41,262 nt of DNA from Bacteroidetes bacterium HGW-Bacteroidetes-1 (lineage in GTDB: Bacteria; Bacteroidota; Bacteroidia; Bacteroidales; F082). Location: contig PHDU01000027.1 of NCBI GenBank assembly GCA_002842755.1, positions 1 to 41,262 on the forward strand, read 5' to 3'. Below, in pieces: positions 8,634 to 18,800 of this stretch (position 1 is its first letter; each line of letters starts with the position of its first letter). The notes beneath the pieces are model-generated. The model was given only the letters and a program-made list of their open reading frames with translations. It was not told where the DNA came from and did no database searches. Both the position numbers and the translations under genes were made by a program.

Positions 8634-9458
8634 ATGCGTCAATATCACGATCTGGTAAAATATGTTTTAAAAAACGGAGTAAGTAAATCGGACCGCACCG
8701 GAACTGGTACTATTAGTGTTTTTGCATATCAGATGCGTTTCGATCTTTCAGAAGGATTTCCGCTTCTCACGACTAAAAAGATTCACCTTCGTTCGATACT
8801 TCACGAACTTTTATGGTTTTTGAAAGGCGACACAAACGTGGGCTATCTGAACGAAAATAAAGTCTCGATCTGGAATGAATGGGCGGATGAGAATGGTAAT
8901 TTAGGACCGGTGTATGGCGCCCAATGGCGCAACTGGAATAATGAAGGAATTGATCAGATCAGTGAAGTGGTTCAAAGTATCAGAAAAAATCCCGACAGCA
9001 GAAGACATATTGTTGCAGCGTGGAATCCATCGGTTTTACCTTTAGAGGGAAAAAGTTTTTCGGAAAACGTCAGTTTCGGGAAAGCGGCCCTCCCACCCTG
9101 TCATGCATGGTTCCAGTTTTATGTTGCCAACGGTAAACTATCCTGCCAGATGTACCAACGTAGTGCTGACATTTTTTTGGGAGTTCCTTTTAACATTGCA
9201 TCCTACGCCTTACTTACCATGATGGTTGCACAGGTAACTGATTTAATACCTGGCGAGTTTATTCTTACTTTTGGTGATGCGCACATTTATCAGAACCATC
9301 TGGAGCAGGTAAAATTACAGATAAGCCGAAAACCCAAAACACTCCCTTCACTCCGCATCAATAACAATGTAAAAAATATTTTTCAGTTTAAGTATGAGGA
9401 TTTTACACTTGAAGGATATGAACCACATCCTCACATCAAAGGAGATATTGCTATATGA
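8634..9458 (+). CDS. thyA: Thymidylate synthase
   Basis: Converts dUMP and 5,10-methylene-THF to dTMP and dihydrofolate in the cytosol. The catalytic Cys is C156 in [21 protein letters not shown] holds the phosphate-binding Arg, and [20 protein letters not shown] and GDAHIYQNH follow in the expected order. At 274 residues it is about ten longer than E. coli ThyA. The extra residues form a loop just before the catalytic Cys (about 137-150, [14 protein letters not shown]). The start [12 protein letters not shown] aligns with family starts. Its stop overlaps the folA start by four bases (ATGA), so the two are translationally coupled. That suits the pathway, since the product dihydrofolate is the folA substrate. 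Confidence 0.97.
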   Translation: MRQYHDLVKYVLKNGVSKSDRTGTGTISVFAYQMRFDLSEGFPLLTTKKIHLRSILHELLWFLKGDTNVGYLNENKVSIWNEWADENGNLGPVYGAQWRNWNNEGIDQISEVVQSIRKNPDSRRHIVAAWNPSVLPLEGKSFSENVSFGKAALPPCHAWFQFYVANGKLSCQMYQRSADIFLGVPFNIASYALLTMMVAQVTDLIPGEFILTFGDAHIYQNHLEQVKLQISRKPKTLPSLRINNNVKNIFQFKYEDFTLEGYEPHPHIKGDIAI

Positions 9459-9979
9459 CCATTGATCATTCAAAAGAAAAACCCATCATTTCGATCATTG
9501 TGGCCATTGCTCAAAATGGCGCCATTGGCAAAAACAACCAGTTGTTATGGCATATTTCCAACGATTTGAAACGTTTTAAAAAGATTACAGCAGGATGTTC
9601 AGTTATCATGGGAAAACGCACATTGTTCTCATTGCCTAAAGGCCCCCTGCCCAATAGAAGAAATATCGTTTTGAGCGATACATTGACCGATTGCTTTGAA
9701 GGAGGTTGTGAAACGGCATTTTCTATCGAAGAAGCACTATCGAAAGTTATCGGTGAAGAAGAGGTTTTTATCATTGGCGGAGGAATGATATATGAACAAT
9801 TTTTAACATTGGCTAACAAACTTTACCTTACTGTTGTGGAAAAAGATTTTGATGCAGACACTTTTTTTCCAAAAATTGATTTCTCGGAGTGGGAACTTGT
9901 CGAAAAAGAAAACATAAGCAATGATCCAGGCGTGGATTTCAGTTATCGGTACGAAACCTGGATAAAAAAATTGAACTGA
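9455..9979 (+). CDS. folA: Dihydrofolate reductase
   Basis: Reduces dihydrofolate to tetrahydrofolate with NADPH, regenerating the cofactor consumed by ThyA. Motifs: [19 protein letters not shown] (13-32), the catalytic Asp D37 in [10 protein letters not shown], the NADPH-binding [22 protein letters not shown], and [11 protein letters not shown] near 106-116. The 174-residue length is normal for a chromosomal enzyme, and a short N-terminal extension of about ten residues precedes the first strand. The gene starts inside the thyA stop codon. It is convergent with the kinase gene to its right, with about 114 nt between them. Confidence 0.96.
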   Translation: MTIDHSKEKPIISIIVAIAQNGAIGKNNQLLWHISNDLKRFKKITAGCSVIMGKRTLFSLPKGPLPNRRNIVLSDTLTDCFEGGCETAFSIEEALSKVIGEEEVFIIGGGMIYEQFLTLANKLYLTVVEKDFDADTFFPKIDFSEWELVEKENISNDPGVDFSYRYETWIKKLN

Positions 9980-10093
9980 AAAGGAGTTTCAAATAGTTCT
10001 GAAGTCAGAAGTACTTCCTGAAAGAGCACTTTTTAGCATCAAAAAAGCTATCATCTGCACTCAATGGAGGTTTGAAATTAAGTATTATGTATT

Positions 10094-12406
10094 CTATTCC
10101 TTTGCTTTTGAGGCAGGTAAAATAACAGTGAAAGTTGTTCCTTTATCAACTTCACTTTCGACATGGATACTTCCTCCCATTTTATCGATAAATTCCTTGA
10201 CAAGGATCAGACCTAATCCTGAACTTGGTTCACTTTCCGTTCCCTTCCGTCCTGTTATATCAACTGAAAATAGTTTTTGTATCAAATCTTCAGGCATCCC
10301 GATTCCTGAATCTGATATAGCAATCGCCACTTTGTCCTGACTCGGATTAGTTACCCTAACCTCAATTTTTCCACCTCTTGGCGTAAACTTCACTGCATTT
10401 GACAACAGATTCCGAACAACAGAACTCAGGAAATTATAATCTGCATATACTGAAATTACTTGATTTACATCTGTTTCAATTGCAATTTCTTTGTTAATAA
10501 ACTGATTATTATATAAATCAAGATTTTTTTTGACAAGTTCATTTAGGTTAATCAACCTTAGTTCATAATTGACCATGCCTCTTTGCAATGCAGACCATGA
10601 AAGTAGGTTTTCGAGCAATTCTGAAACGTTTGTTGCTGCACGGTGCAAGGAATTCGCAAGATTTTGCATTTCATCCTGATCGAATGACAAATATTCGTCT
10701 GCAAAAATCTCAGTAAGCAGTAAAAAAGAATTGAAAGGACTTCTTAAATCATGGGCAATCACTGAAAACAGTTTGTCTTTTTCGGCATTAATCTTCCGCA
10801 GATGATCTTCACTTTCCAGCACTTTCTCCTCCATCGTTTTTATTTCAGTGATATCGCGTGAAACTCCTGCCAATCCAATGATCTCACCTTCTGAGTTGTG
10901 CAACGGTACTTTAGTCGCGCTAAACCAGCGCCAACCCAAGGCTGTATTGATATACTCCTGTTTATTGATAACGGCGGCACCCGTCTCCATCATTTTTTGC
11001 TCGTCTTCGAAAGCTATTTTTGCATGCTCTTCATTAAAGAAATCAAAATCTGTTTTTCCAACTGCCTCAGCAGGAGAATGAAGTCCCAACATACCCGCCT
11101 GAGCCAAATTAACACGAATAAAACAACTTTGCCTGTCTTTGAAATAGATGGTATCAGGAATATTGTCCATCAATGATTGCAAAAGGTCACGTTCCTGCCA
11201 AAGATCATGTTGAATATTGAATCTCTCCGTAATATCTTCGATATAACCCTCAAGAAACAGAACATGATTGCTTTCGTCGAATACTGGCCTTCCCCGCTCC
11301 CAAACCCATCTTATACTTCCATCAGCAGCAGTGATTCGATATTCTGCGTTGAAAATTGTCCCTCCCTTTATAATTTGCTGCCATTTTTGCCAAAGCACAT
11401 CCCTGTATTCCGGCAAAATAATTTCGTTGAAAGTAAGCTTATGGGTTGTGAAATCTTCTGGTGAATAGCCAGTAACCCGCATTGTTCCTTCACTGGCAAA
11501 GTACACTCTGTATTCTTTTTCTGCCTCGCAGCGATAAACCATACCTGGAAGATATTTAACAATGGCTGATAACTCACGTTCCCGTTCAATCAGCGCTGCT
11601 TCCACAAGCTTCCTTTGTGAAATATCTTCATAAAAAGCAAAAATCAACTGTTTGCCATTCTTACGTATAACCCTTTTCGCAGTAATTGCAACATTTACTA
11701 TTTGTTCATCTTTTCTTTTACGAACAGTTTCATGATACACATTTTCACCGCCTAAAACACTTGATCGTAGTGACTTTCCTTCACCTGCAAACTTTTCAGG
11801 AATAATCAGACCAATATCACCTGATTGTAAGAGTTCATGTCGTGAAAACCCAAACATACTTACAAAAACTTCATTGCAATCAATGAGTCTTTCCTTATCG
11901 TCAAGCAGCACTACCGCAAAGGGGACGTTTTCATAAAGTGATTGAAAAAAAAGCTTTTCATCTTCAAGAGCATTTTTCATAGCAACCCTATCAGAAATAT
12001 CCTGATAAATGCCGAAAACACGTAGCTCACCCGAAGGCAATGTAATAGGTTGACCTGTAATAGCAACATGAATAAAACTTCCGTCAGACCGAACTCGTTT
12101 TGTATCTTTTTTAATATTTTCACCCCTTGATACTGCATCCGTAAGCAGTAAGCCGTCATCTTTTAGCGTTTCGGGTACAATCATGTCGTTCACAAACCTT
12201 CCAATGAGTTCGTCTTTTGCATACCCAAACATATCGCAAAAAGCGTCATTGATATCCAGAATGACATCATTTATATCGAGTACAACAATACCAAAAGGGA
12301 GACTTTCGAAAAGATATTGAAAATATTTTTTCTCATTGATAAGTGCGTCCTGAAGTGCATTCAAAGATTGGAAAGTATCCAGCGTTAAAGATTGCTTGCT
12401 CATCAT
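10094..12406 (-). CDS. Soluble sensor histidine kinase with four PAS domains
   Basis: A 770-residue cytoplasmic kinase without membrane segments. Four PAS domains lie at about 25-140, 150-265, 275-395 and 405-522. The third (FNAEYRITAADGSIRWVWE) has PAC-type features. The dimerisation/phosphoacceptor box SVIAHDLRSPFNS carries the phosphorylated His at 552. The ATPase domain has the N box NLLSNAVKFTPRGG, the G1 box DSGIGM and the G2 box SSGLGLILVKEF. The protein has no receiver domain, unlike its two upstream neighbours, so it needs an external receiver; the nearest is the REC-PAS-PAS protein of the same cluster. It is the last gene of the signalling block, separated from the preceding gene by 264 nt that contain a -7 box, so it can probably be transcribed separately. 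The ligands are unknown. Confidence 0.93.
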   Translation of the reverse strand: MMSKQSLTLDTFQSLNALQDALINEKKYFQYLFESLPFGIVVLDINDVILDINDAFCDMFGYAKDELIGRFVNDMIVPETLKDDGLLLTDAVSRGENIKKDTKRVRSDGSFIHVAITGQPITLPSGELRVFGIYQDISDRVAMKNALEDEKLFFQSLYENVPFAVVLLDDKERLIDCNEVFVSMFGFSRHELLQSGDIGLIIPEKFAGEGKSLRSSVLGGENVYHETVRKRKDEQIVNVAITAKRVIRKNGKQLIFAFYEDISQRKLVEAALIERERELSAIVKYLPGMVYRCEAEKEYRVYFASEGTMRVTGYSPEDFTTHKLTFNEIILPEYRDVLWQKWQQIIKGGTIFNAEYRITAADGSIRWVWERGRPVFDESNHVLFLEGYIEDITERFNIQHDLWQERDLLQSLMDNIPDTIYFKDRQSCFIRVNLAQAGMLGLHSPAEAVGKTDFDFFNEEHAKIAFEDEQKMMETGAAVINKQEYINTALGWRWFSATKVPLHNSEGEIIGLAGVSRDITEIKTMEEKVLESEDHLRKINAEKDKLFSVIAHDLRSPFNSFLLLTEIFADEYLSFDQDEMQNLANSLHRAATNVSELLENLLSWSALQRGMVNYELRLINLNELVKKNLDLYNNQFINKEIAIETDVNQVISVYADYNFLSSVVRNLLSNAVKFTPRGGKIEVRVTNPSQDKVAIAISDSGIGMPEDLIQKLFSVDITGRKGTESEPSSGLGLILVKEFIDKMGGSIHVESEVDKGTTFTVILPASKAKE

Positions 12407-12670
12407 TTATAAGTTGAAAGGCTGTTTACTTTATTAATTCTGCACAAAAGATACATAAGTATCAATAATAAATTCAATAATTCAGTCATCAAAAGTATCA
12501 ATTAAAATTCAATTTATAACCTCGATTTTGAAGAAAACGAAACATAAGATGTGCATTATCATTTGGAAATAAATACCTCAGTCCTGATAAAGTTGATTTC
12601 AAAATTTTCATTAAGATAGAAAAATGGTAAAAAATTACAACCCTTTATTCTAATCGAATTAATATGATTT
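12407..12670. other. Intergenic gap in the kinase cluster with direct repeats and a promoter box
   Basis: The 264-nt AT-rich gap has no ORF. AAGTATCAAT occurs at 12457-12466 and again at 12493-12502, 36 bp apart start to start. The second copy overlaps the minus-strand -7 box. No terminator hairpin is visible after the upstream kinase, so read-through remains possible. Confidence 0.5.
12490..12497 (-). promoter_or_regulatory. Candidate -7 box for the 4xPAS kinase gene
   Basis: Minus-strand TACTTTTG matches TAnnTTTG and lies 84 nt before the kinase ATG. It overlaps one copy of the direct repeat AAGTATCAAT. No well-spaced -33 TTG was found. Confidence 0.35.
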
Positions 12671-15600
12671 CTATCGAACACGTTTGACACCAAATTTTTC
12701 AAACATCTCAAAAAGCTCGATCCTGTTTACCGGTTTGGCGAGATAGTCATTACATCCTGCATCAAGTGCGAGTTTCTCATCACCACTCATAGCAAAAGCC
12801 GTAATAGCAACAATAGGAACTTTTTCATTGAATGCTTTTATCTGTTTTGTGGCCTCAAAACCATTCATCACCGGCATTTTGATGTCCATAATAATCAATG
12901 TGATTTTCTGCTCCGATTTTGCAATTTCTACAGCCTCCAATCCATTTTTGGCGTGTATAACGATTGCATTGAATGATTTAAGCAGTAACAGCTGGAGCAC
13001 CTGAAAGTTAGAATCTTCGTCCTCAGCAATCAGAATAACAGGTTGTGATGTTACGGGTTCAACTGCATTTACTTCTACAGGTATCGCTTGTGAAATTTTG
13101 GAGGGAATCTGCAGGTAAAAAACAGAACCAACACCTTTTTCTGATTGAAGGGTCACATCACCTCCAAGCAACAATGCCAGGCCTTTGGTAATAGACAAAC
13201 CCAGACCACTCCCCTCAAACCGTCGTGAACTTCCATCATCTTCCTGCGTAAAATACTCAAAAATTTTAGTTTGCTTTTCTTTGGCAATCCCTATGCCTGT
13301 ATCTTTAATATAAAATACAAGTTCTTCTTCTTTGTGGTGATAGCCAAACGTTACAGACCCTTCCTGCGTAAATTTAACGGCGTTTGTCAACAAATGGGAC
13401 AACGCTTTCCCCAAAACCTCGCTATCAGTTTTTATCATATCATTTTCAGCATTTTCAGGAAGTTCATTCACAAATGCAATTGATTTTGCCTGACAGTCGG
13501 AAATAATATTTTTTTGAACCCGATTCACTAAATCTAAAACCATCACATCCTGATAATTTACTTCCATATTTCCAGAAGTAATAAGTGAGATATCCATGTA
13601 ATCGGTTACTGTCTGGATCAGCCTTACCGTACTTAGATTGATAATATCAACCAGTTCAGGAAGATCTGCCCGATCAATGTCGGGATCACTGATAAGCATG
13701 GTAGCACCCATAATACCGTTAAGTGGGGTGCGTACTTCGTGGGAAATGTTATTCAGAAAGTTGGTTTTAAGCATGTCACTGGCTTCTGCCATTGCCATGG
13801 CTTCAAGAATAGTATCTCTTGCTTTTAGTCTTTCAGTAACATCGGTTGCCATGACCATTCGCAACTTTCGTTCTTCAGGCGTAGGTATTATGTGTGAAGA
13901 AATTTCAACATCAATGATGCTGCCATCTTTCAAAATATGACGCCATTGTTTAGGAGCCTGGTAAACACTTTTATTTTTAACATCTTCAAGTAACGCAGGG
14001 ATATCCTCTGATGGCCTTATATCCTTTAGCGTCATTGATAAGAACTCTTCCCGGGAATAGCCATACATATTGACTGCTGTTTCATTTACTTCCACAAAAT
14101 CAAGCGTATTTGTATCATAAATCCACATGGCAGCAGGGCTATTCATAAAAATATTCCGATAGAGTTTTTCGCTTTCCATCATGGCAAGTCGCAATGCCTT
14201 TTGTTCAGTAACATCCTCTTTTACACCCAGATAATGGGTTATCACACCTTCATCATTATAAACAGGACCGATTGTAGCAGATTCCCAATAGAGCTCTCCT
14301 GTTTTCTTTTTGTTATGAAATTCACCCGACCACGTTTCGCCCCTTGCTATTGTTTCATACATCTCTTTGTATGCTTCAGTTGGGGTTTCACCAGAGCCCC
14401 AGATGCGGGGATTTTTACCGATCAATTCTGAAGGCAAAAATCCAGTTGTTTCAACCAACCTGGGGTTTACGTATTCTATATTACCTTCAATATCTGTAAT
14501 AACGATAGAAACCGGGGATTGTTCCACAGCGCGCGTGAGCTTTGTTAAATTCTGCTCATATTGCTTAATATCTGTGATGTCTATAAGGGTAGAAAGAAGA
14601 TACACCACACCTGAAAGCTCGTAAGTTTCCAAAGAAACCAATATTATTCTTTGCTCGCCATTCCTAATTCTCAACGGTATTTCAGCCTGCCGAAGATAAT
14701 TATTTTTCTTTAACTCATGAATTACTTTACTTCTGAAAGGCTCCGTTATAATGCCCATTTCAATAATATTTTTTCCGATGAGTTGATCACGCGAATAACC
14801 TGTCAGACGACAGTAAGCGTCATTAACATCAACAAAAACACCTTTCTCCAGATGTGTAATTGAAATAGCGACAGGGCTTCCATAAAAAGATTTCTTAAAT
14901 CGTTCTTCCAGCTCTCGTCTGTTAGATTCTGTCTTAAATTGCTCTGTAGTATCTTCTACAATACCAACTCCTCCATTTACTTCTTTTGTCGGCCCAAAAA
15001 TGGGTGCAAACCTAATCTTAACCATAGTTTGCTTGTTTACTGTTTGCGAACTATACAATCCTTCATAGGTTGATTGTTGTCCATTTAATGTCATTTTCAA
15101 AGCTTCAACAACATAAACATCTTTAAGCAGCTTCATATCAAGACCAATAAGCTTTTGACGTGACGAACCAATAATTTCTACAAACTTATCATTGCATGCA
15201 TTGATGACCCCTTGTTCATCAAAACTTAACATACCAAGTGGCGTATTTTCAAATAAAGACCTGAATCTTTCTTCACTAATAATGAGAATTTCCTGGACTT
15301 TTTGCCTTTCTCTCATTTCCGACTGCACATCATCCATAAGGTTAAGGGCAGCCTGCTTACTTCTCTCAAGGTTAGCAACAGCCAACTGAAGCTGTTCCTC
15401 AGTCTTTCTTCGTCCCTGTAACTCCTTTTCAAGCAAAAAGGTACGTTCATGAATCAGTTTTTCGAGCCGTCCCTTTTCGCTCAGTTTATTATCTTCTGCT
15501 TCTTTGATTTTTAACATTGCCAGAATCTGAGCCTTTAGTTCTGCTTCGTCCACAGGCTTGCTTAAAAAAGCGTCAGCTCCAAAGTTAAGTGCTTTTATAC

Positions 15601-15889
15601 GTGCTTCCGTATCAGTTCTTGCAGCCGTTATCATCACTACTGGGATATGCCTGGTTGCAGGATTTCCCTTGATACTTTTGCAAACTTCATAACCATCCAT
15701 CAATGGCATCACAACATCCGACAAAACAACATCGGGCATTTCTTTCAGGCACATCTCAAGTCCTTCTTTACCACTATGGGCCATCAGAAATTCTGACTTA
15801 GGAAAAAACTCTTCCATTAAGGCTTTTAATACCAACAAATTATCATCGGTATCATCAATAGCCAAAATTCTAAAATATTTATTTTCCAT
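12671..15889 (-). CDS. Soluble hybrid histidine kinase, REC-4xPAS-HK-REC
   Basis: A 1072-residue protein with receiver domains at both ends and no transmembrane segment. The N-terminal REC (about 5-128) has the acidic pair DD (12-13), phosphoacceptor D58 in LSDVVMPLMDG and K111. A coiled coil (130-200) leads to four PAS domains at about 205-320, 330-440, 448-565 and 575-690. The His box NISHEVRTPLNG has the phospho-His at 717. The ATPase has LLTNAVKF, DTGIGI and GSGLGLSI. The C-terminal REC (about 950-1068) has ED at 956-957, D1002 in MDIKMPVMNG and K1052. An N-terminal REC before the kinase suggests it both receives and passes on phosphate. Its ATG lies inside the end of the upstream kinase gene, with an 11-nt overlap, so they are translationally coupled. 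Confidence 0.95.
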   Translation of the reverse strand: MENKYFRILAIDDTDDNLLVLKALMEEFFPKSEFLMAHSGKEGLEMCLKEMPDVVLSDVVMPLMDGYEVCKSIKGNPATRHIPVVMITAARTDTEARIKALNFGADAFLSKPVDEAELKAQILAMLKIKEAEDNKLSEKGRLEKLIHERTFLLEKELQGRRKTEEQLQLAVANLERSKQAALNLMDDVQSEMRERQKVQEILIISEERFRSLFENTPLGMLSFDEQGVINACNDKFVEIIGSSRQKLIGLDMKLLKDVYVVEALKMTLNGQQSTYEGLYSSQTVNKQTMVKIRFAPIFGPTKEVNGGVGIVEDTTEQFKTESNRRELEERFKKSFYGSPVAISITHLEKGVFVDVNDAYCRLTGYSRDQLIGKNIIEMGIITEPFRSKVIHELKKNNYLRQAEIPLRIRNGEQRIILVSLETYELSGVVYLLSTLIDITDIKQYEQNLTKLTRAVEQSPVSIVITDIEGNIEYVNPRLVETTGFLPSELIGKNPRIWGSGETPTEAYKEMYETIARGETWSGEFHNKKKTGELYWESATIGPVYNDEGVITHYLGVKEDVTEQKALRLAMMESEKLYRNIFMNSPAAMWIYDTNTLDFVEVNETAVNMYGYSREEFLSMTLKDIRPSEDIPALLEDVKNKSVYQAPKQWRHILKDGSIIDVEISSHIIPTPEERKLRMVMATDVTERLKARDTILEAMAMAEASDMLKTNFLNNISHEVRTPLNGIMGATMLISDPDIDRADLPELVDIINLSTVRLIQTVTDYMDISLITSGNMEVNYQDVMVLDLVNRVQKNIISDCQAKSIAFVNELPENAENDMIKTDSEVLGKALSHLLTNAVKFTQEGSVTFGYHHKEEELVFYIKDTGIGIAKEKQTKIFEYFTQEDDGSSRRFEGSGLGLSITKGLALLLGGDVTLQSEKGVGSVFYLQIPSKISQAIPVEVNAVEPVTSQPVILIAEDEDSNFQVLQLLLLKSFNAIVIHAKNGLEAVEIAKSEQKITLIIMDIKMPVMNGFEATKQIKAFNEKVPIVAITAFAMSGDEKLALDAGCNDYLAKPVNRIELFEMFEKFGVKRVR

Positions 15890-18800
15890 GATTGAGTAAA
15901 CGGTTAATCGTTTTTTCTAAAAGTACATCATCAACAGGTTTTGGAATGTAGGCATCAAAACCAAAATCCAATAGCATTTCTTTGTCCCCTTTCATAGCGC
16001 GTGCAGTAACAGCCACTACCGGTACGTTTTTAATGCTTTCCGTTTCACGAATCCCTTTTAAAACCTCAAAACCATCTATTCCCGGTAGTGAAATGTCGAG
16101 CAATATCAAATGCGGTTTAAAGTTACGTGCTTTCTCCAGACCAGTGATACCATCTTCAGCAAGAAGCAAAAAATATTTATCACCTAATAAAGCTTTTATA
16201 GTCAGGCTGTTATCCGGATTATCCTCAACGAGTAAAATTGTTGGATCTCCCGCTTTTTTAATAACGTTTTCACTTTGTACAACTTGTTTCTTTCTATTCT
16301 TATCTGGCATCATAGCCTCAATTTTTGATAATAACTCGCTCCTGTTCAACTCTCCTTTTTGAACCAGCTGACTGATGTTGTTTCCTTTCAGGATACTCAA
16401 TTCCTCTTTAGAAATATGTTTTGCAGTTAGAACAATTATAGGCACTTTAAAATCGAACTCTTCACGAATGTTTTTTAATATCTCAAAACCATCCATTCCG
16501 GGCATCATAAGGTCCAGAATAATACTATCAGGCATCAATACTCTGATTTTTTGCAGCGCCTCTTGTCCCTCTTTTGCAATATCAACCTGATATCCTTCTG
16601 ATAGAAGCATTTCGCTGAGCTGAATAATTTGTGCTTCAGAATCTTCGACAATTAATATCCTCAACTCATTTTTGTTTTTTAATGCCATAAAACTTTTTTC
16701 ATCCCTGTTTTCACCCTGAAAAGTGCTTAAGGTTTCTACTTCATCAACCTTACTATTATAAAGTGGTAAAAATAAGGTAAAAGTCGAACCCTTGTTTGGA
16801 ATTGCATTCACCTCAATATAACCATCTAAAAGCTCACTGTATTTTTTTGCAATAGCAAGGCCAAGTCCTGAGCCTCCGTAAAGGCGCGCAGTTTTTTCAT
16901 CTGCCTGCCTGAATTCATCAAAAATGACAGGGATCAAATCTGCCGCGATGCCTATTCCGGTGTCTTTTACAGCTATACCGATATAGTCAGTGGTTTTAAG
17001 TAGATAAACAACTATGGAACCTTTATCAGTAAACTTAACTGCATTCGAAATCAGATTTTGTAAAATATGTTTTACTTTTTGTCTGTCTGAGGTAACAAGT
17101 GCAAAATCTTGTGGAATTCGATTTAAAATTTCAAGATTCTTCTCATCAGCAGAAGGTTGTATCATCGTTGTAAGCTCCGAAACAAGTTCAAATATTGAAA
17201 ATTTGCTATAAATACACTCTTCTTTTCCAGCCTCAATGCGTGAAAGATCAAGTATTTCGTTGATGAGGTTAAGAAGGTTTTTGCCATTTTTTGTAATTAT
17301 ATCAAGGTAACTATAATCCACTTCATTCACTTTGCCTTTAAGTTTACGGCTCAACACCCCGGAAAGGGCAATCACTGAATTTAGTGGCGTACGCAATTCA
17401 TGACTCATGTTTGACAGAAAAACACTTTTTAGCTTGTTTGCCTCATCTAATTGCTTTTTCTGCATTTCAAGCTCAGTATTCTGTTCTGCCAATTCTGCAG
17501 ACTGTGTGGACAGTTCATTCTTTTGGGCTTCAAGTTCATTGTTGGCAAGCGACAGTTTTTCAGCCCTTTGTTTAATTTCATCATTCAGGAAGTTAAGTTT
17601 TTCCATTGCACTTTTTATTTCGCTAATATCGCGGGCAGCAGCAAAAACCCCTGCAATCCTGCCAGTATTATCGTAATAAACCGAAGCATTATAAATTACC
17701 GGAACTAATTTACCGGATTTATGTTTTAATTCCAACTCGTAGTCGCGAACAAAGCCTTCTCTTAATACCTTTTTATATCCTTCTTCAACGCGTTCAGGCA
17801 TTGAAAAATAATTAGAAACTTTAGTTCCAATCAAATCCTGACGATTATACCCGGTGTAATCTTCAGTTGATTTATTCACATCCGAAATTATTCCGTCAGG
17901 GCTGAAGGTAACCAAAGGATCAAGGCTTGCTTCAATCAATCCCCTGTTATAGGCACTTGCTTTAAATAATTCATTCTTTTGCTGTTCGAGTTCCTTATTC
18001 TTTTGCTCTAAAATTTCAGATAGTTCTTTCATTTTTGAATAGAACAAAATTCCAAGAATTCGGGAAGTAAGTGTTGCAAGGTTTTTATCAATCAATTGCA
18101 AGGCCTGTTTATTAAAAGCACCAACGGTTGCAAGTGAAATGACAGCTTCTGTCACCCCGCCTGCAATAATTGGAATTGTGATGATCTCACGCGGAATAAA
18201 TGTTCCACTTACTGTATTAAAAACAAATTTTGTATCCTTATCCAAGTTTTTGATGTGATTTACCTGATGGGTGGATAAAGAAACTCCGAACTCACCTTCA
18301 AATCTTTCAATAGAGAAAGTTTGATGGGCAAGATCATTCATTCCAATGGAATGAGCATAGCATAATTTCGTTTTATCTTTGCTTAAAAGATAAACCGCCG
18401 CCATTTGCGAACCGGTTAGGCTCGCAAGAGAAAAAAGCACTTTTTGAAAAAATGATTTTGCCTCCTCTTCACTTAGCATAATTTCTGTCAATGCAGTAGT
18501 GTTTTCGTTAAGCCTAATATTTTCCTGAATACTTTCGGCCATCGCATTAAAGGTATCGGACAATTCACCAAATTCATTTTTTAGCTCATAATTGCTTCTG
18601 GCATCAAATTTCCCTTTTTGAATGCTCCTTGCTGCATTTGAAATAAGCAAAATCGGTTTTTTAATATTTTGTGTCACCCAATAAAATAATAGAATCGTAA
18701 AAATGAGGATAAGAGTTACAATGATTAAAAGTTGTTTGTTCAGACTTTTCTCCAGTTCAACAGAATTCAGGTAAAATGACAAGCCTTTATTATTCTCAAA

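Noticed and set aside
9980-10093. Terminator between folA and the kinase gene
   Set aside because: Only imperfect short stems are seen around 10000-10020 and 10027-10052; none has a clean stem plus T-run.
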